Assembly (NCBI RefSeq): GCF_000002595.2
Contig: NC_057011.1
Coordinates: 4,932,456-4,996,455, forward strand
Reading direction: 5' to 3'
Origin: Chlamydomonas reinhardtii
Lineage: Eukaryota > Chlorophyta > Chlorophyceae > Chlamydomonadales > Chlamydomonadaceae
DNA length: 64,000 bases
In this document: positions 12,598-24,771 of the stretch, piece after piece
Layout: each line of letters opens with the position of its first letter
How positions within the stretch are numbered: the stretch's first letter is position 1
Notes under the pieces: generated by a model
Database searches by the model: none
Seen by the model: the letters and a program-made list of their open reading frames with translations, nothing else
What the model was told of the DNA's origin: nothing
Program-made: the position numbers and the translations under genes

Positions 12598-14945
12598 ATG
12601 ACAATACCTTTTGAGCATGGTGTCGCGGTCTTTGCACGTGGTGACGAGGTGGCTGGGGGCGCTCTCAGCCTGCCCGGACTGGAGCCCTTCTCGCAGCAGC
12701 TCCCCGCGGACGTGGCCCAGCTGCGCGGCTGGGTCACAGGCGGTCCCGGCCGCCTGCTGACGGCCATCGTGGCGGGGGGCTGGGACTTCAGCCTCATAGT
12801 GGAGCTGCGGCGCCTGGCGCCGGCGGTGTACGTGATCGTGTGGCACGCGGACGCCGTGGAGGACGCACACAACCGGTGGGTGGCTAGCAGGGTGACTGAG
12901 GGTGGCTGGGGGGTGGCTGCGGGCCCAAAGCAAGCTGCCTGGAGACATGGCGGCATGGCGCTGGTGGCTGTGTGGCGCTCACCTGCCAGGACAGCCGCTC
13001 CTAGTAGGTTCTGGGTCTCAGTTTGCTGGGGATTGGACCCCCCCCCCCACACACACACACACACGCACACACGCACACGCACTCTCTGCCCCTGGCCCCT
13101 GCAGGATCCGCGCCTTCCAGTCTGGCGCCCGCATGGTGTCTCACGACGCTGAGCACCTGCAGCAGGCGCTGCAGCTCATCACATCCATACGCGGAGCGGC
13201 GGCGGCGGCGGCGGACGCGGCGGCGGCGGGGGAGGCGGCGGCGGCGGCGGAGGCTGGTCTGGTGGCTCCGGGCACAATAGCCCAGCTGTCGTACGCCTGC
13301 CCCTGGTGCGGCCTGTCTGGACTGACGGGACCGGAGCTGTGGCTGCACCAGCCGCTGTACCACATCTATGAGGTGAGGGGCCAAGGGGCTCGGCAGTTTA
13401 CTCAACCAACCCAAGATGACCAGAATGCCAGGGGGTCGCGCGGGGTAGCAGCTTGACAAGTATGGAGGGAGTCGCAATGGGGGAGCGTGGGGCCGCAGCA
13501 TTCTCTAGAACTCCTGCCATGTATATGCCCCTCCATCGGCCCTTCTTGTTCCCGCTCTTCCGGGTCACACCCTCACACCACCTGCCCCGGCCGCCGTGTG
13601 TGGTGCCGCAGCTGGACAAGACCAAGGTGGACTGCCCCATGTGCCGCCACCACACCTCCCGACTCACGCGCCACATCAACCTGCAGCACAACCCCGCCGG
13701 ACCCGGCACGGACGAGCGCACGGGCGTGTACGCGCTGGCGGTGGTGCGGCGGCCGGGGGACGGCAAGTTCCTGCTGGTGCAGGTGATGAGGGCCCGTGGA
13801 GGGGGTTGGGGGAGAGGTGCGAGCGGAGGGAGGCACGCAAGGACGACAGCACGTGTGTGCGGGCCGTGGGTCGCGGCACTCGAAGCGTACGGTACTGAAC
13901 ACACCGCATGTTGGGGGCGGCAACTCACACCAGTCCCTCCCTGCCGCATGTCATGCCCTCCTCAACTCGTCGTGACCACCGCACAGGAGCGGTATGGCGA
14001 GGGCTACTGGTGAGTGAGCACGTGCGTGCGTGGCTTGCATGCGGAAGGTGTCGGGCTCAGGCGGTAGCACTGGCCGCGCCCTGCTCCTGGCCTCCCTGTG
14101 TGTGGTCGTCCAGCACCCTCCTGCACCCCCTGCGCTGGCTCCAACTGCTGTGTCTGGCTCCAGCTGCTCATGCCTCCCCCCGCCTCCTCCCGCTTGGGCC
14201 GCAGGGTGCCGGGTGGCGGTGTGGACCCCGGGGAAAGCCTGGTGGGCGCAGTGGTGCGCGAGGCGTGGGAGGAGGCGGGGGCGCGTATCAAGGTAAAGGC
14301 CGGCGGGTGGACGGGTGAGGGTTCAGGGCAGGGAGAACCGCAGCCGCTGAGCCACCTCTCAAGGCCTCGACCGCCGCTGCTCAGCCAAGTACCGACACGG
14401 CGGCACACGGGCTGCGGGCGGTCAACTGCAGGCTGCTGGAATGATGGACTCGGACTTTGCCCCATGTCCCGCCACTGGCTCTTGCGCCCGGGCCCCGCCA
14501 CTGGCCCCACCTGGCAGCCCACCACCTCTCCATCAGACACACACGCACATTCTTGTATGTTTCTTATGCTCTTTGGCACACACAGGTGACGGGCATCCTG
14601 GCGCTGGAGTCCTCGCACCGCGGCTCCTGGCGCCGCATCATCTTCCTCGCCGAGCCGCTGCCGCAGCCGCAGCCGCTGCCCGCCGCAGTCGCCTCCACCG
14701 CAGCCTCGGCCGCCTCGGCCCCCGGCGACGACGCGCGGGCCCTGAGGCGCTGCAAGACGCTTCCTGACGTGGAGAGCGCGGGCGCCTGCTGGGTGGCGGC
14801 GGAGGAGCTGGAGGGGCTGCCGCTGCGCTGTGTGAGCGAGCCACGCACCTGGATCCCCTGGGTGGCGGGCGGCGGCAAGGTGGCGGCGCTGGACCCCGCC
14901 TCGCCCGAGCTGACCCAGCTCTTCCCCGACTACCCGCTCGTGTAG
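12598..14945 (+). CDS. Nudix hydrolase with zinc-finger-like motifs and an N-terminal extension
   Basis: Six exons join in phase: 12598-12875, 13105-13372, 13612-13782, 13987-14009 (23 nt), 14205-14292 and 14586-14945, giving 395 aa. The Nudix box is complete: GGVDPGESLVGAVVREAWEE followed by AGA fits GX5EX7REUXEEXGU. It predicts a metal-dependent pyrophosphohydrolase acting on a nucleoside-diphosphate-linked substrate. Upstream are two C2H2-like motifs: CPWC followed by LWLHQPLYH (about residues 155-177) and CPMC followed by RHINLQH (about 186-204). The first 120 residues resemble the second half of a response-regulator receiver fold (VYVIVWHADAVEDAH, RIRAFQSGARMVSHD). The start at 12598 is used because it opens the conserved part; 12484 is an alternative in-frame ATG. 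Substrate unknown. Confidence 0.85.
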
Positions 14946-16725
14946 CAGCAGCGCGAGGAGGCGTGTGGGGGTGGGAGAGGCGGGAGAGGGCGGTTGAAGG
15001 GGCGGACTTATGTGCCCGGCCCCAACGAACACGCCGCGAAGGGGAGGTGGAGATGTGGATATGGGGCGATGTTTGGATGTGGATGTGGGGCGGTTGGGGA
15101 GCTATTGGATGACGCACTGTGACGCCGACTCTTCGCGATCTGCCACCCGCTGTTGCTGGGCGGTGCGTACGGGGGCGCGAGCAGCTGCGCTGCGTGATGC
15201 GGATGGCTGGGCAGCTTATTCAGCCGCGGTGTGGCAACCGAGAACTGCTACTCAAAGTTGGGGGGTCGGAGACGGTGCGGCTATTGAGAATCGCGGCTCG
15301 TCATGAAATCCGACTGCTCAAGGGCGGTGTGTGCAGGCGTGGGTTTGGCGGCGTGGTCTGTGGCACGTGATCCTTGTCCGCTATCTCTGAACTCGGATGA
15401 ACATCTCAAGTCATAACCCCTGTCCAGTGCCTGCCGCAATTTGGCTGGACTGGAGGATGCACATGCGGGACGCACAACATTTTTACACCGACGGACGGAT
15501 GGCGCACACCGATTGTAAGCCCTCAATGCGCCTCTGGACACCAGGCATTCACTGATGTGCGCGGTTCCACGCATCGTCCTCTTCCGGCTGCTGCCCAGAG
15601 CTGGTGTTGACGTGCTTGAAGAAACGCAACACGCACAAGCGAACATGATGTCGATGGTGCTCCCGGTCCGCTTCAAGGGCGGGATGATGTAGTTGGTGGG
15701 CGCTCTCACACACATGCCCACGCCCGCCTGCGCGGCGGCCAAGATAATGCTCGCTGATGTGGTTGCGCCAAAAGGTATCCTGCACCAGCGCCATGCCACC
15801 GCGTGCCGCACAGACGCCATGCCACACCGCCCGCCGTGATGGCTGCAAGTGCAGCCCTAACCCGCCTTCAAAACGCGTCAAACTTCACGCGTCTCCTTTC
15901 CTTATCCAGCACCAGAGATAATTGCCTCCACGCAGCGTACACGCACATGCACACAAACACAAAACACACGCGGCTGGAGCACCTAAGGCCAATAATTCCC
16001 CGCGCCCCGCCAGCGGTGTGCATACATGTTTGCAACAAACGCACAACGGTTGCATCTGTTACCAACATTACATCCATGTACGGATGGTAATTGGTGATGT
16101 ACAGATGCAAAAAGGTTATGGGCACGAACACGACGTGCGGCCCATTGATTTTGTGGTGTGTACTCCATAACGCTGTAAGCGCTCGTTTGTCCGGCTGTCC
16201 CACCGGCCACACCCTGCACATGTGCCAATGCAAGTCCACCTCCCCCGCCCTTGGCGCAAATCAAGACACGCACACGCATCGCATGCTTGCATTATGCCAT
16301 GTTCACATGAAATAATCCTATCCTGTCCACCTAGCCACCGTGAATGCACGTTCACAAGACAATCATGAAAGCCAATGATGGCATGCTCAGCAATCCAAGC
16401 GCAGGGCATAGCCTACCACGAGAAAGAAGTCAACTTAAATATCAGCGTTGCAAAAGCTTTCTCGTTGTGCCGCATGCCCCGGCCTATCAAAATCACATAC
16501 TCGTTCATCGCCGGAGGGAGGCACGCCGCCGCAGGTACTCGGCCATTGCCATGCGCCGCACGTCCCCACGCCCAGCCACATCCGCGACAGGCCACAGGGC
16601 GCCCGGGGCGCTGGCTGCTGCTGCCGCTGCAGCTCCTGCCGCCGCTGCTGCCGCTGCAGCTCCTGCCGCCGCTGCTGCTGCCGCTGCTGCTCCTCATCAG
16701 TGCTTGCGGCTGGCCGGCGACGCGG
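14946..16725. other. Convergent spacer, Nudix 3' UTR and amylase 3' UTR
   Basis: A plus-strand TGTAA at about 15514 is the likely poly(A) signal of the Nudix gene, giving a 3' UTR of about 570 nt. A minus-strand TGTAA (ttaca at about 16066) is the likely signal of the amylase. The amylase 3' UTR contains an imperfect 27-bp CTG/CCG-rich minisatellite at about 16615-16695. No gene was found between the two signals. Confidence 0.45.
16615..16695 (-). repeat. Imperfect 27-bp CTG/CCG-rich minisatellite in the amylase 3' UTR
   Basis: About three degenerate copies of a unit beginning ctgctgccgctgcagctcct lie just downstream of the amylase stop codon on the gene strand. Confidence 0.6.
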
Positions 16726-19700
16726 TCAGTTGGTCTTCTCCCACACCGCCCAGTCCTTGCCGCTCATCACGAACTTCCAGCCCTCGGCCTCCTTGGGTAG
16801 CAGGTTGCCCATGTCATAGCGCGGACCCAGCTTCACAGTCACCCTGCAGGGCGAAGGAAAGAGGGAGGGGGGAGAGCGGCGGGTGAGTGGGATGGGTTCA
16901 CAAGCGGTAGCACGCAACAAGGCTCACGGCAACACGTCCTGGCTTTCGCGGACCCTCTTCCCGCCGTGCAAGGCCCTAGCGCCCACCCTCCAACCGCAAC
17001 GGCCCCCAACCGCAACGGCCCCGCGCAACCAGCAGCCCTGCAGCCATAGCGACAGCCTCACACCACCACCACCGTCACCGCCACTGCACCGCAACTCACT
17101 TCTCTCCGACGCGCGCCACGTACATGTCGGGCTCCGCCGCCAGGATCTCCAGCTTGCTCTCGGAGTGCAGGCCGGCGCGCCGCCTCAGCGCCACCAGGCC
17201 GGTGATGGCCTTGCGCACGTCCTCGCCCCAGTCAAACAGGTGGTCCCAAAACACACAGGGCACGCCTGGGGGGTGGCGAGGTGGTTGATGTGTGGCTTAA
17301 CGACACAGGGACAATGCCGCACCACCGCCCACCAGAGAGCAAAGCGAGTGGCCGCCACCACCTCTGGACCACCCTGCAGCCATCCATGTGACCCAGCTCT
17401 CCTGGCAGGGTATCCGGCGACTAGGGCATGCGTTATGCCCGGCCCGGCCCCGCCCTTCTGCCCTCCCGCCGGCCCCAGCCGCCGCCAGCCATGCGGCTCA
17501 CCCGGGTGTGTGAGGATGTAGGCGTAGCCCAGGCTGACGTGGCTGGAGGGGAAGGGCCAGTGCTGCTGCGTGCTGCCCGTGTCGTGGTTCTCAATGAAAG
17601 TTACCGCCTTACCCGGCCACCAGCCCACCAGCCCCGGCGCCTTGCCCTGCACAAGCACAGCGCATAAGTTTCAGTAGGACAAGCGTTCACCCTCCCACAG
17701 CTGCAACATCCAAGCAAGCTTGCATCCAGCCTATACCAGCGCACTCCCTCCCATACACCCCTCACGCACGCCCCCACCCACCTGCCGGTCCCTCAGTCGG
17801 TCGTACTGCGCCCGCTTGACCGCCTCCTGCAGCAGCCCCTTGGTGGGGAAGTCAAAGGCGCAGCAGCGCTCGCCGTTGCCCTTGATCCTGTGGGCAGGCA
17901 GGGGGCGGAGAGGCGCGGGCAGCTCAAGGCATGCACCGGGGGGTGACGAGGGGTTGTGCAGCGCGCCCGCCTGCGCGGCGCATCAAGCACCCGTGCCCTT
18001 CCCGCCCCGCCCCGTCCCGCCCCTAGCCATCTCGGCCCTGCTCCTCTCATTCTTGCAGCTCTGCACATGTGGGGGCATGTGCCCACAACAGCCCTTCGTC
18101 GTCCTCCAAGCAAACGCGCCCATCCACACCGGCGATCACACACGTCAGTGCACACACACGCCAGGACACCCATACACGCATATGCCCCCGAAGTAGTAGT
18201 TTAGTTGGGGTTACATTCAAGATTATGATATTATCGGGGGTGGAATAAGCTACCGCCCGCACGCACCAGTCGCACAGCCTCTGCCTCGCCGCGTCCTGGT
18301 TGTACTCGAGGTCGCTGCCGGCCCACACCAGGTCCACCCAGTACTCGCCCACGTTGAGGCTGTCGGCGCCCACCGTGGCGTCCACGTACTGCGTCACGAA
18401 CTGGGCGCCGTAGCTGCAGGGGGTGTTTGGGGGGGGGAGGGGCGAGTGGATGCGGGGGGGGGGAGCGGGCGTGGAGGAACACGACAGCGCGGATGGGAAT
18501 ACCCGGGAGCCGAGCGCAGCTATGGCGCGTACTATGGCGCTGGTCCCGGCTTATAAGCTCCCAGCATCTCAGCTGCTACATTGCTCCGCCCAGCCTGCCT
18601 CATGCAGCCCGGCACCCACCCGCGCGCAAAGTCCAGCCTCCAGCCCTCGAAGCCGATGTCGCGCTGCAGCCAGCCCAACCAGTCCACCAGCGCAGCCCGC
18701 AGCTCGGGGTTGGCGTGGTCGAGGTCGGGCGCGGCACCGTAGTCGTCACCTGGGCATAATCCCCCCCATCAGGCACATACTCACAGCTCGTCATCATACG
18801 AGAAGTGCCTCCTCCTCCTCACACGCTCAACGCTCAAGCGCCCATTCGCTAACTCCCCACCCACCCGAGGAGCCTACACCCCCTTACAGCCCCTCCTCCC
18901 CCGCCCTGACAGCCCTCTCATCCCGCCCCTCACCCGTGTCGGGGTTGCCCTGCCCCTTGAACTCCGGGTCATTGCAGGTGATGGCCCAGCGGCCCCAGTC
19001 CAGCCGCCGACCCTGCGAGCCCAGCGGGGATGACAGGGTGTGTGGCATGCCACGTACGGTAGATATGACACGCACAGCCATAGCCACGCCACGCAAGTAA
19101 TATGGGCGATGCACTGGGGCCATGCCTGCCCACCGGTGCCTCACCATCAACCCCTCGCGCCTGCAAGAACTGTAACCCGCTGCGAATGCTGTTCTGCCCC
19201 ACGTGCTTACCCAAGCGCTCCCCGCCGCCCTCCCCGCCTGGTCACTCGGCCCTCTACCCCCCGCCTTCTCGTCCCTCCTCCTAACCCCTGCCTCCTCCTC
19301 CCCTCCTCCTCCTCCTCCTCCTCCTCCTCCGCCCCACCTTGTGGTCGACATCGTCACGGAAGCGGTTCCACACGCCGCCCTCCTGCTCGTCAGCACACCT
19401 GCACAAGCAACACACGTTCAGCACAAGCAGTCAGCCAGGCAGTCGGGCACTGCCTACTGCCGCCTGCAGTGCAACGGGGCCACACATTGCCACAAGACGT
19501 GCTCACAGGCGGCAGTAGGCGGCACCCAGCACCTGCTGTACAGTGCACGCCCTGCCCCACCGGTCTGAACGTGTGTGAATGCCTCACCCTCACATAGCCA
19601 TGGGTCCCCCTCGCACACCGTCTTTCATGGGCGGGTAGCCTCCTCCCCCTCAGGCTTCTGACCTTGTGGCCTTCCCACGGCCTGCGCACTCACCGGTGGT

Positions 19701-19939
19701 TGATAACGATGTCGGCGATGGGCTTGATGCCCGCCGCCCTAAGCGCCTGTGTCAGCCGCACCAGCTGCTCCTTGGTGCCGTACTTGGAGTTCAGGTTGTA
19801 CAGCTGGCCGGGCAGGTAGCCCTGAGAGGAGGTGTGGGGGAGGGAGGGGAAGGGGTGGTGAGGGATGGAAGGGGTGGGACAGGCGGCCGTGGAGGCCATA
19901 GCAGGCGGGTGCAGGTGTCAGCCCATTGAGAGAAACACT

Positions 19940-20005
<66 letters not shown>

Positions 20006-21225
20006 GCATCACGTGCTCCCCACCTGCGGCGCCACGCTCTGGGACGGCGGCGGCAACCAAACGTGCGTCACTCCCACCGCCTGCATGGGGCGGGGGCGCG
20101 TGGGGGGATTGGAGCGGGGACGGTGTCGGGCAGAGGCGCGTGCCGGTACGAGGGGGTGGCAGTCTTAGCGGTCAGCCGCGGCCGTGACAGCACTCCTCAT
20201 ATGTGGACTACTGGTACGGACGGAGTAGCAGGTGTGTCCATGTGCTGGTGTGGGCTTCGGAGGCGCCCACTCACACCTTGGGCCCTGCCGCCGCCCCCAC
20301 GAACCCATGTGGCGCCGGTATTGCTGGTGCGCCGTACATGTGGGTCATACAAAGTGTGTGTGCAGTACAAAGTTCTGCGGGTTGGGTTACAAGTGCGCCG
20401 CGAGCCTGGGTACGTAACTCGATGGTCAGCGAGTCAAATGCCTACAGTCTACGGCCAGCGCCGACATAAAGGGCACGGCGCAAGGACGTCCACGATCAAG
20501 ATGTAGGTCAAGCCGCCTCCGCGCGCTGCGGGCTGGTCCTGGGTGGCGGCTGAAATGAACCACGGCACTCCACCCCAGCCCCACCCGGCCGCGCACCTTG
20601 ATGGCGTCTACCTTGCTGGCCACGGTGTTGTACCAGGCGTTTTTGAAGCAGCTGTCCCAGGCAAAGCCTGTCAGCGCAGGCGGCATGGGAGGCGGGCATC
20701 AGACGGGGCGGGGGAGTGGCGTGGCGTGGCGTGGCGGGCTGGGGGCAAAGGACAGCGAGAGCACCAGCGGGTAGGGCCTCCACAGCCAAGGGTTCTCACG
20801 TGTGGGGTTGTGGGGCTGGGCGTGCACTGGCCTGGGCACTGCTGGCTGCAAACCCAGAGAGTGTGCGGGCGGTATGCAGCAAGGCCCCCCTCAATGCGAA
20901 CCGCGGCTGTTGACACGTCATCTGGCCCGGTTGATGCCCGCCGCTCACCCTGCAACATGACGGCTTTCTTGTAGCCGCGGGGCGCTTGCCAGAACGCGTT
21001 CTGCCGCTCCCATCCAGTGGAAGCCTCTTCGCTGTCACTGTCTGAGCCAGAGCGCGGCTTAGATACAGTTGGCGATGCCGACTGGAAATCGGCTCGGACA
21101 ACAACGCCGCGACGGGCCGGCCGAGAGGCCAGTGGGCCCTTTGGTAAAGCACACATGCGATTTGAGTTGCCGGGCCGTGCAGCCAACCCACTGCGAAGGC
21201 GGGCATCCAATATCGCCAACTGCAT
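16726..21225 (-). CDS. Alpha-amylase, GH13 plant type, probably plastid-targeted
   Basis: Twelve exons join in phase: 21225-20949, 20667-20597, 20080-20024, 19821-19694, 19398-19338, 19012-18934, 18749-18620, 18413-18267, 17887-17782, 17646-17502, 17265-17100 and 16843-16726, giving 494 aa. The enzyme cleaves internal alpha-1,4 bonds of starch. All four GH13 regions are visible: [20 protein letters not shown] with the Asp nucleophile; VGEYWVD with the general acid Glu; and [11 protein letters not shown] with the third carboxylate. The plant hallmark VMLQGFAWDS, the [14 protein letters not shown] strand and a C-terminal [14 protein letters not shown] domain complete it. The first 60 residues are basic and Ser/Ala-rich with VVVRA, like a chloroplast transit peptide. 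The donor of exon 8 was chosen at 18267 because it gives DWIKGNG in phase. An upstream in-frame ATG at 21264 adds 13 residues. Confidence 0.92.
19941..20004 (-). repeat. (GCCA)16 microsatellite in amylase intron 3
   Basis: Sixteen uninterrupted GCCA units lie in the intron between amylase exons 3 and 4. A (TCC)n run at about 19305-19330 sits in intron 5. Confidence 0.95.
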
Positions 21226-22404
21226 TTGCGGCAGCTCCTCCGAGATCAAGGTCAATGCCAGCAAGCGTTTTTCAATAATAAAGCTGTGCTTAGGTCAACG
21301 CGATGATAGTCCCGTGAACGCACTCCGAGGGCCAGGCCAACTCCCAGAGTAGTAAAGCGAGTTCAAATAGTTGTGGCTCCGTGCGCAAGTGATAGCATTT
21401 AGACTTCGGTGGCCAATAGCAGAATGTCACTAGAATTCGTCACCTAGGTGCGGCCGTAATTTTAGGCCACGTCGGACACATTGCGTGACACCGAAGAACG
21501 TCCCCCCAAACTGTGCTAGATTTGGAGATGACTCGTGCGGGCACAGCTAGCGGGTTCGAAGCTAGATTTCGATGAAGCAACACACCTGGGCAACGGCGCG
21601 ACCGTACTTTCACCCTCAGTGTGCAAGTTGGCCGTGCAGCAATGCACCCCACCCCCCGTCAGTATTACGCCGTCCACCGCCGAGCATAGCCAGGCCTTCA
21701 TGCCAGGCTACTCCGGCTAACAGGCGGGCGGAATGCGTCTTCATCCCTGGAGTGTATGGGCTTTTAGAGCGCGGACTAGGTGGGGCGTGGATGAAGTCCC
21801 GTCCAGGGGTGCCCCTGGTCCCGTCCTTACACAAGTTCACAACTCTCATGGCAAGGGATCCTGCCTTCTCATCATGTTATCGACGATACTTACAACAATG
21901 CGAAACCGAGAAAGCAATTGAGTATGTTGGGCCCTTAACATGCGTGTGTCCAAGAGCCTGATCTCCTTCCCTGGTACCTTCCGCAAACCCAAAATCCCCT
22001 GTGCCCCGTGCAGCATTTGGTCTGAGTCATCCGGGCGCCTCTGCGGCGCCTGGGCGGCGATCGTGCAGTCCCCGCCATGGCGTCTGACTGATGCACTTGG
22101 ATGTGGGCTACTACTGCTCATGACGCTGGCCACACATCCGGTAACACATCACTATGTGTATCTAAGCCATACCACATTAGGCTCCCACCGTTGCGTCTGA
22201 ATGGCATAACGGTTGCCCAGTGAATCCCTACCTCGGGCTCCTGGTGCACGTGTGCAGCCGCCGTGAGCCACTGCCGCCCGGCCAGCAGCAGCAGCAGCCG
22301 CAATTAAACACGCGTAATGCATCCTGCGTCATGTATAACACCACCACACAGGCACAGACCTACACATTCCAAGCCACGCGGCTGCCCATACAGGGTCACG
22401 CAGG
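21226..22404. other. Spacer: amylase promoter and proline-rich gene 3' UTR
   Basis: This separates two minus-strand genes. A minus-strand TGTAA (ttaca at about 21892) would give the proline-rich gene a 3' UTR of about 510 nt. The remainder should hold the amylase promoter. No other feature is supported. Confidence 0.45.
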
Positions 22405-24771
22405 CTAGCGCCGCCCGGCTGCGCCTCTCCTCTTCCCAGGTGGTGGCGCGGGCGGCGGCGGCGGCGCCTTCTGCTTCTTGCCCCCCTTGCCCTTAGCCGG
22501 CTTCTTCTTTGGCGGCGGCCGCGGTGAGGGCGGGCGGGGCGAGGGCGAGGGCGAGGGCGGCGGCGGCGGCGGACTGGCGTCCTCGTGCCAGGGCGGCGGT
22601 GCCAGCTCCTCGGGCGGCGAGGGTGAGGGCGGCTGGGGCCGTGGCGGCGGCGGGCGACGTGTCGGCGGCGCCTGGGTGGTTTCGGTGATGGCCGGCAGCG
22701 GCGAGCGCGGTGGCGGCCGGGGCGGCGGGCTGGAGGCGGCGGGCCACTGCGGCGGGCGGCCGGGTGGCATGCGGGGTGGCGTTGGCGAGGGGTGAGGCGG
22801 GGATGGTGGGGCCGGGCTGGGCGGCTCGGGGCTGGGCGGCTGAGGCGGCTGCGGACTGGGCGGCCGGGGTGGGACAGGGGAAGGGGGTGGCGAGGGCGGG
22901 CTGGGCGGCGGTGATGGAGGGCTGGGCGGCAGCGGCGGCGCCTGGCAGCACAGCAGCCAGTTGCTGGTGTAGGGCACGCCGGGGGCGGGCAGCGCCGCGG
23001 CGTGGGCGCGGTCGTCCGCCAGGGCCCCACACGCCACAGAGGCGGAGGCGGCCTGTGCGCTGAGGCTGAGCGCGGTGCCGCAGGGCAGGCCGGCGGCGGC
23101 GGTGATGAACGACGGCGACACCGTGAGCGCGTTGGCGACAGCGGCCGCGATGGGAAAGGAGTAGGCGGGGCCCTGAACCACGTAGGCGTTGAAGGCGCTG
23201 CCACTGCTGCCACTGCCCGCCAGCTGCACCACACAGCCCAGGCCGCTGTCCGGCACCACCCCCGGGGTGCCTGTGGCCGCCGCCGCAAAGGCCGCCACCG
23301 CCGGCACCAGGGCGTTGCAGCCGGCGGAGGTGGGCGCCGGCGCCCAGGCGGGCAGCAGCACCGTCAGCCGCAGCCAGTCGGGCTTGGGCGAGGGCGGAGG
23401 CGCGGGCGGCGAGGGAGGCGGCGGGGGCGGCGGTGAGGGGGGGCGGGGTTGGGGAGGCAGGGGTGGCGGCGAGGGTTCTGGGGAGGGTGGCGGGGGAGGC
23501 GGCGGAGGAGATGGTGGCAGGGGCGAAGGCGGCGTTGGAGAGGGCGGTGCCGGCGAGGGTGGTGTCGGTGACGGCGGCGCAGGGCTGGGAGGTTGTGGAG
23601 AGGGCGGCAGCGGCGAGGGTGGCGGAGGCGGCGGTGGTGAGGGCGGGGGAGGTGATAGTGGGTTCGGAGGCGGTGGGGACGGCGGCGGGCTGAGCGGCGG
23701 CGGCGGCGGTGGCGGGCATGCGGCTTCTGCCAGCACCAGGTCCGGGCTGCAGGTCTTGGCGTGGAGGGCCCCCAGGGGCGAGTTGGGCAGGAAGGGCTGC
23801 GAGGCGCCTCCCGCCCCCCAGGCGCACACCCGCAGCTCGCCCGCCACCACCGGGGAGCTGCCGGGTGTGCTGGCGGCGGCCACAGCCGCGCCCCAGCCGC
23901 AGCCGGGCCCCAGCAGTCCGGCGGCGAGGCGCCACAGCGCGGCACTGCCCAGGCGGGCCATCAGGTCCTGAGGCGGGAGGAGGGCAGGGAGGGTGGATTC
24001 ATCAAGTGCTACGTGTGAAGCAACAGATGGCAGGTCAGCACTGCCGCACAGCTAGGCCGCGCCTCAAGCCTCCATGTCAACGCCCGTGCCCCGCCCCCTG
24101 GCCTTTCTATTGCACTCCCCTCTCACCCCCTCCTGCTGTCCCCTTCCGGCCTGCCCCCCTGCCGCTCACCTGCAGCCCCTCCGCCTGCACGTAGGCCATG
24201 GAGGCGCTGATCTGCGCGCCGCCACCCAGTGTGTCACACGTGGCGCGGCTGGGCCTGCAGGGATTGGGGATGGGGGTGGGTGTTGACGGCGGGCGGTAAG
24301 GGTGGGGCGGCAGGTCAGCTCAACCTGCCAGCCACTAGTACGAGTCTGGAGCTTTGGGCGAAGCATCAAGTACTGTCAGATCAGTACGGTATGCAGTGGA
24401 GGCCATCTGCAGAATGTGGTTCACTGGTGCGTAGGCAAACCCATGCGTCAGTACCATTTTGCAGTTTCCGCATACCTTGTTGAGCCCCCCACAACCAGCC
24501 TCGCCCCCACCAGACACACGCACGCCGGACACCCACGCGCGCCATGCCCCCCACACCCACGTACACACACCTGTATGGCAGCTGCATCATAATGTCGTAC
24601 AGCAGTGTGGGGCAGTCGGACATGAGGTCGAAGCTGCCAGGCAGGCTGTACAAGTCCAAAACCGCCGTGTACTGCGCCGCGGCGGGCGCCGGCCCCAGCC
24701 CCCGCAGCGGCCCACCCGCCAGCGCCGCCAGCAGCGCCGTCAGCCACCAAGTCGCCAGCGGCGCCAGCGGG
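22405..24771 (-). CDS. Secreted proline-rich (hydroxyproline-rich-type) wall or matrix glycoprotein, 5' end unresolved
   Basis: Three exons are clear: 24771-24571, 24254-24170 and 23967-22405 (stop TAG). The first visible exon begins after a good acceptor and opens with a hydrophobic run (TWWLTALLAALAGG) ending APAAAQ, a plausible signal peptide. The start codon is therefore either in an upstream exon or in the open frame that extends to 25346. A Cys-containing head of about 140 aa follows, then a (SPPP)n/(PPSP)n rod, a second globular Cys-containing module of about 160 aa (VLLPAWAPAPTSAGC onward), a second SPPP rod, and a Lys-rich tail (PPPKKKPAKGKGGKKQK). Rod-and-head proteins of this design form the glycoprotein wall or extracellular matrix of Volvocales, with prolines hydroxylated and glycosylated. 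I do not see a clear pherophorin signature. Confidence 0.75.

Noticed and set aside
21548-21580. tRNA T-arm-like string gggttcgaag
   Set aside because: No matching acceptor, D-arm or anticodon stem could be found around it.
23189-23971. Long Gly-rich open frame on the plus strand opposite the proline-rich gene
   Set aside because: It is the antisense of the (SPPP)n coding strand. High-GC repeats keep the opposite strand open, and the minus-strand gene has splice sites and a signal peptide.
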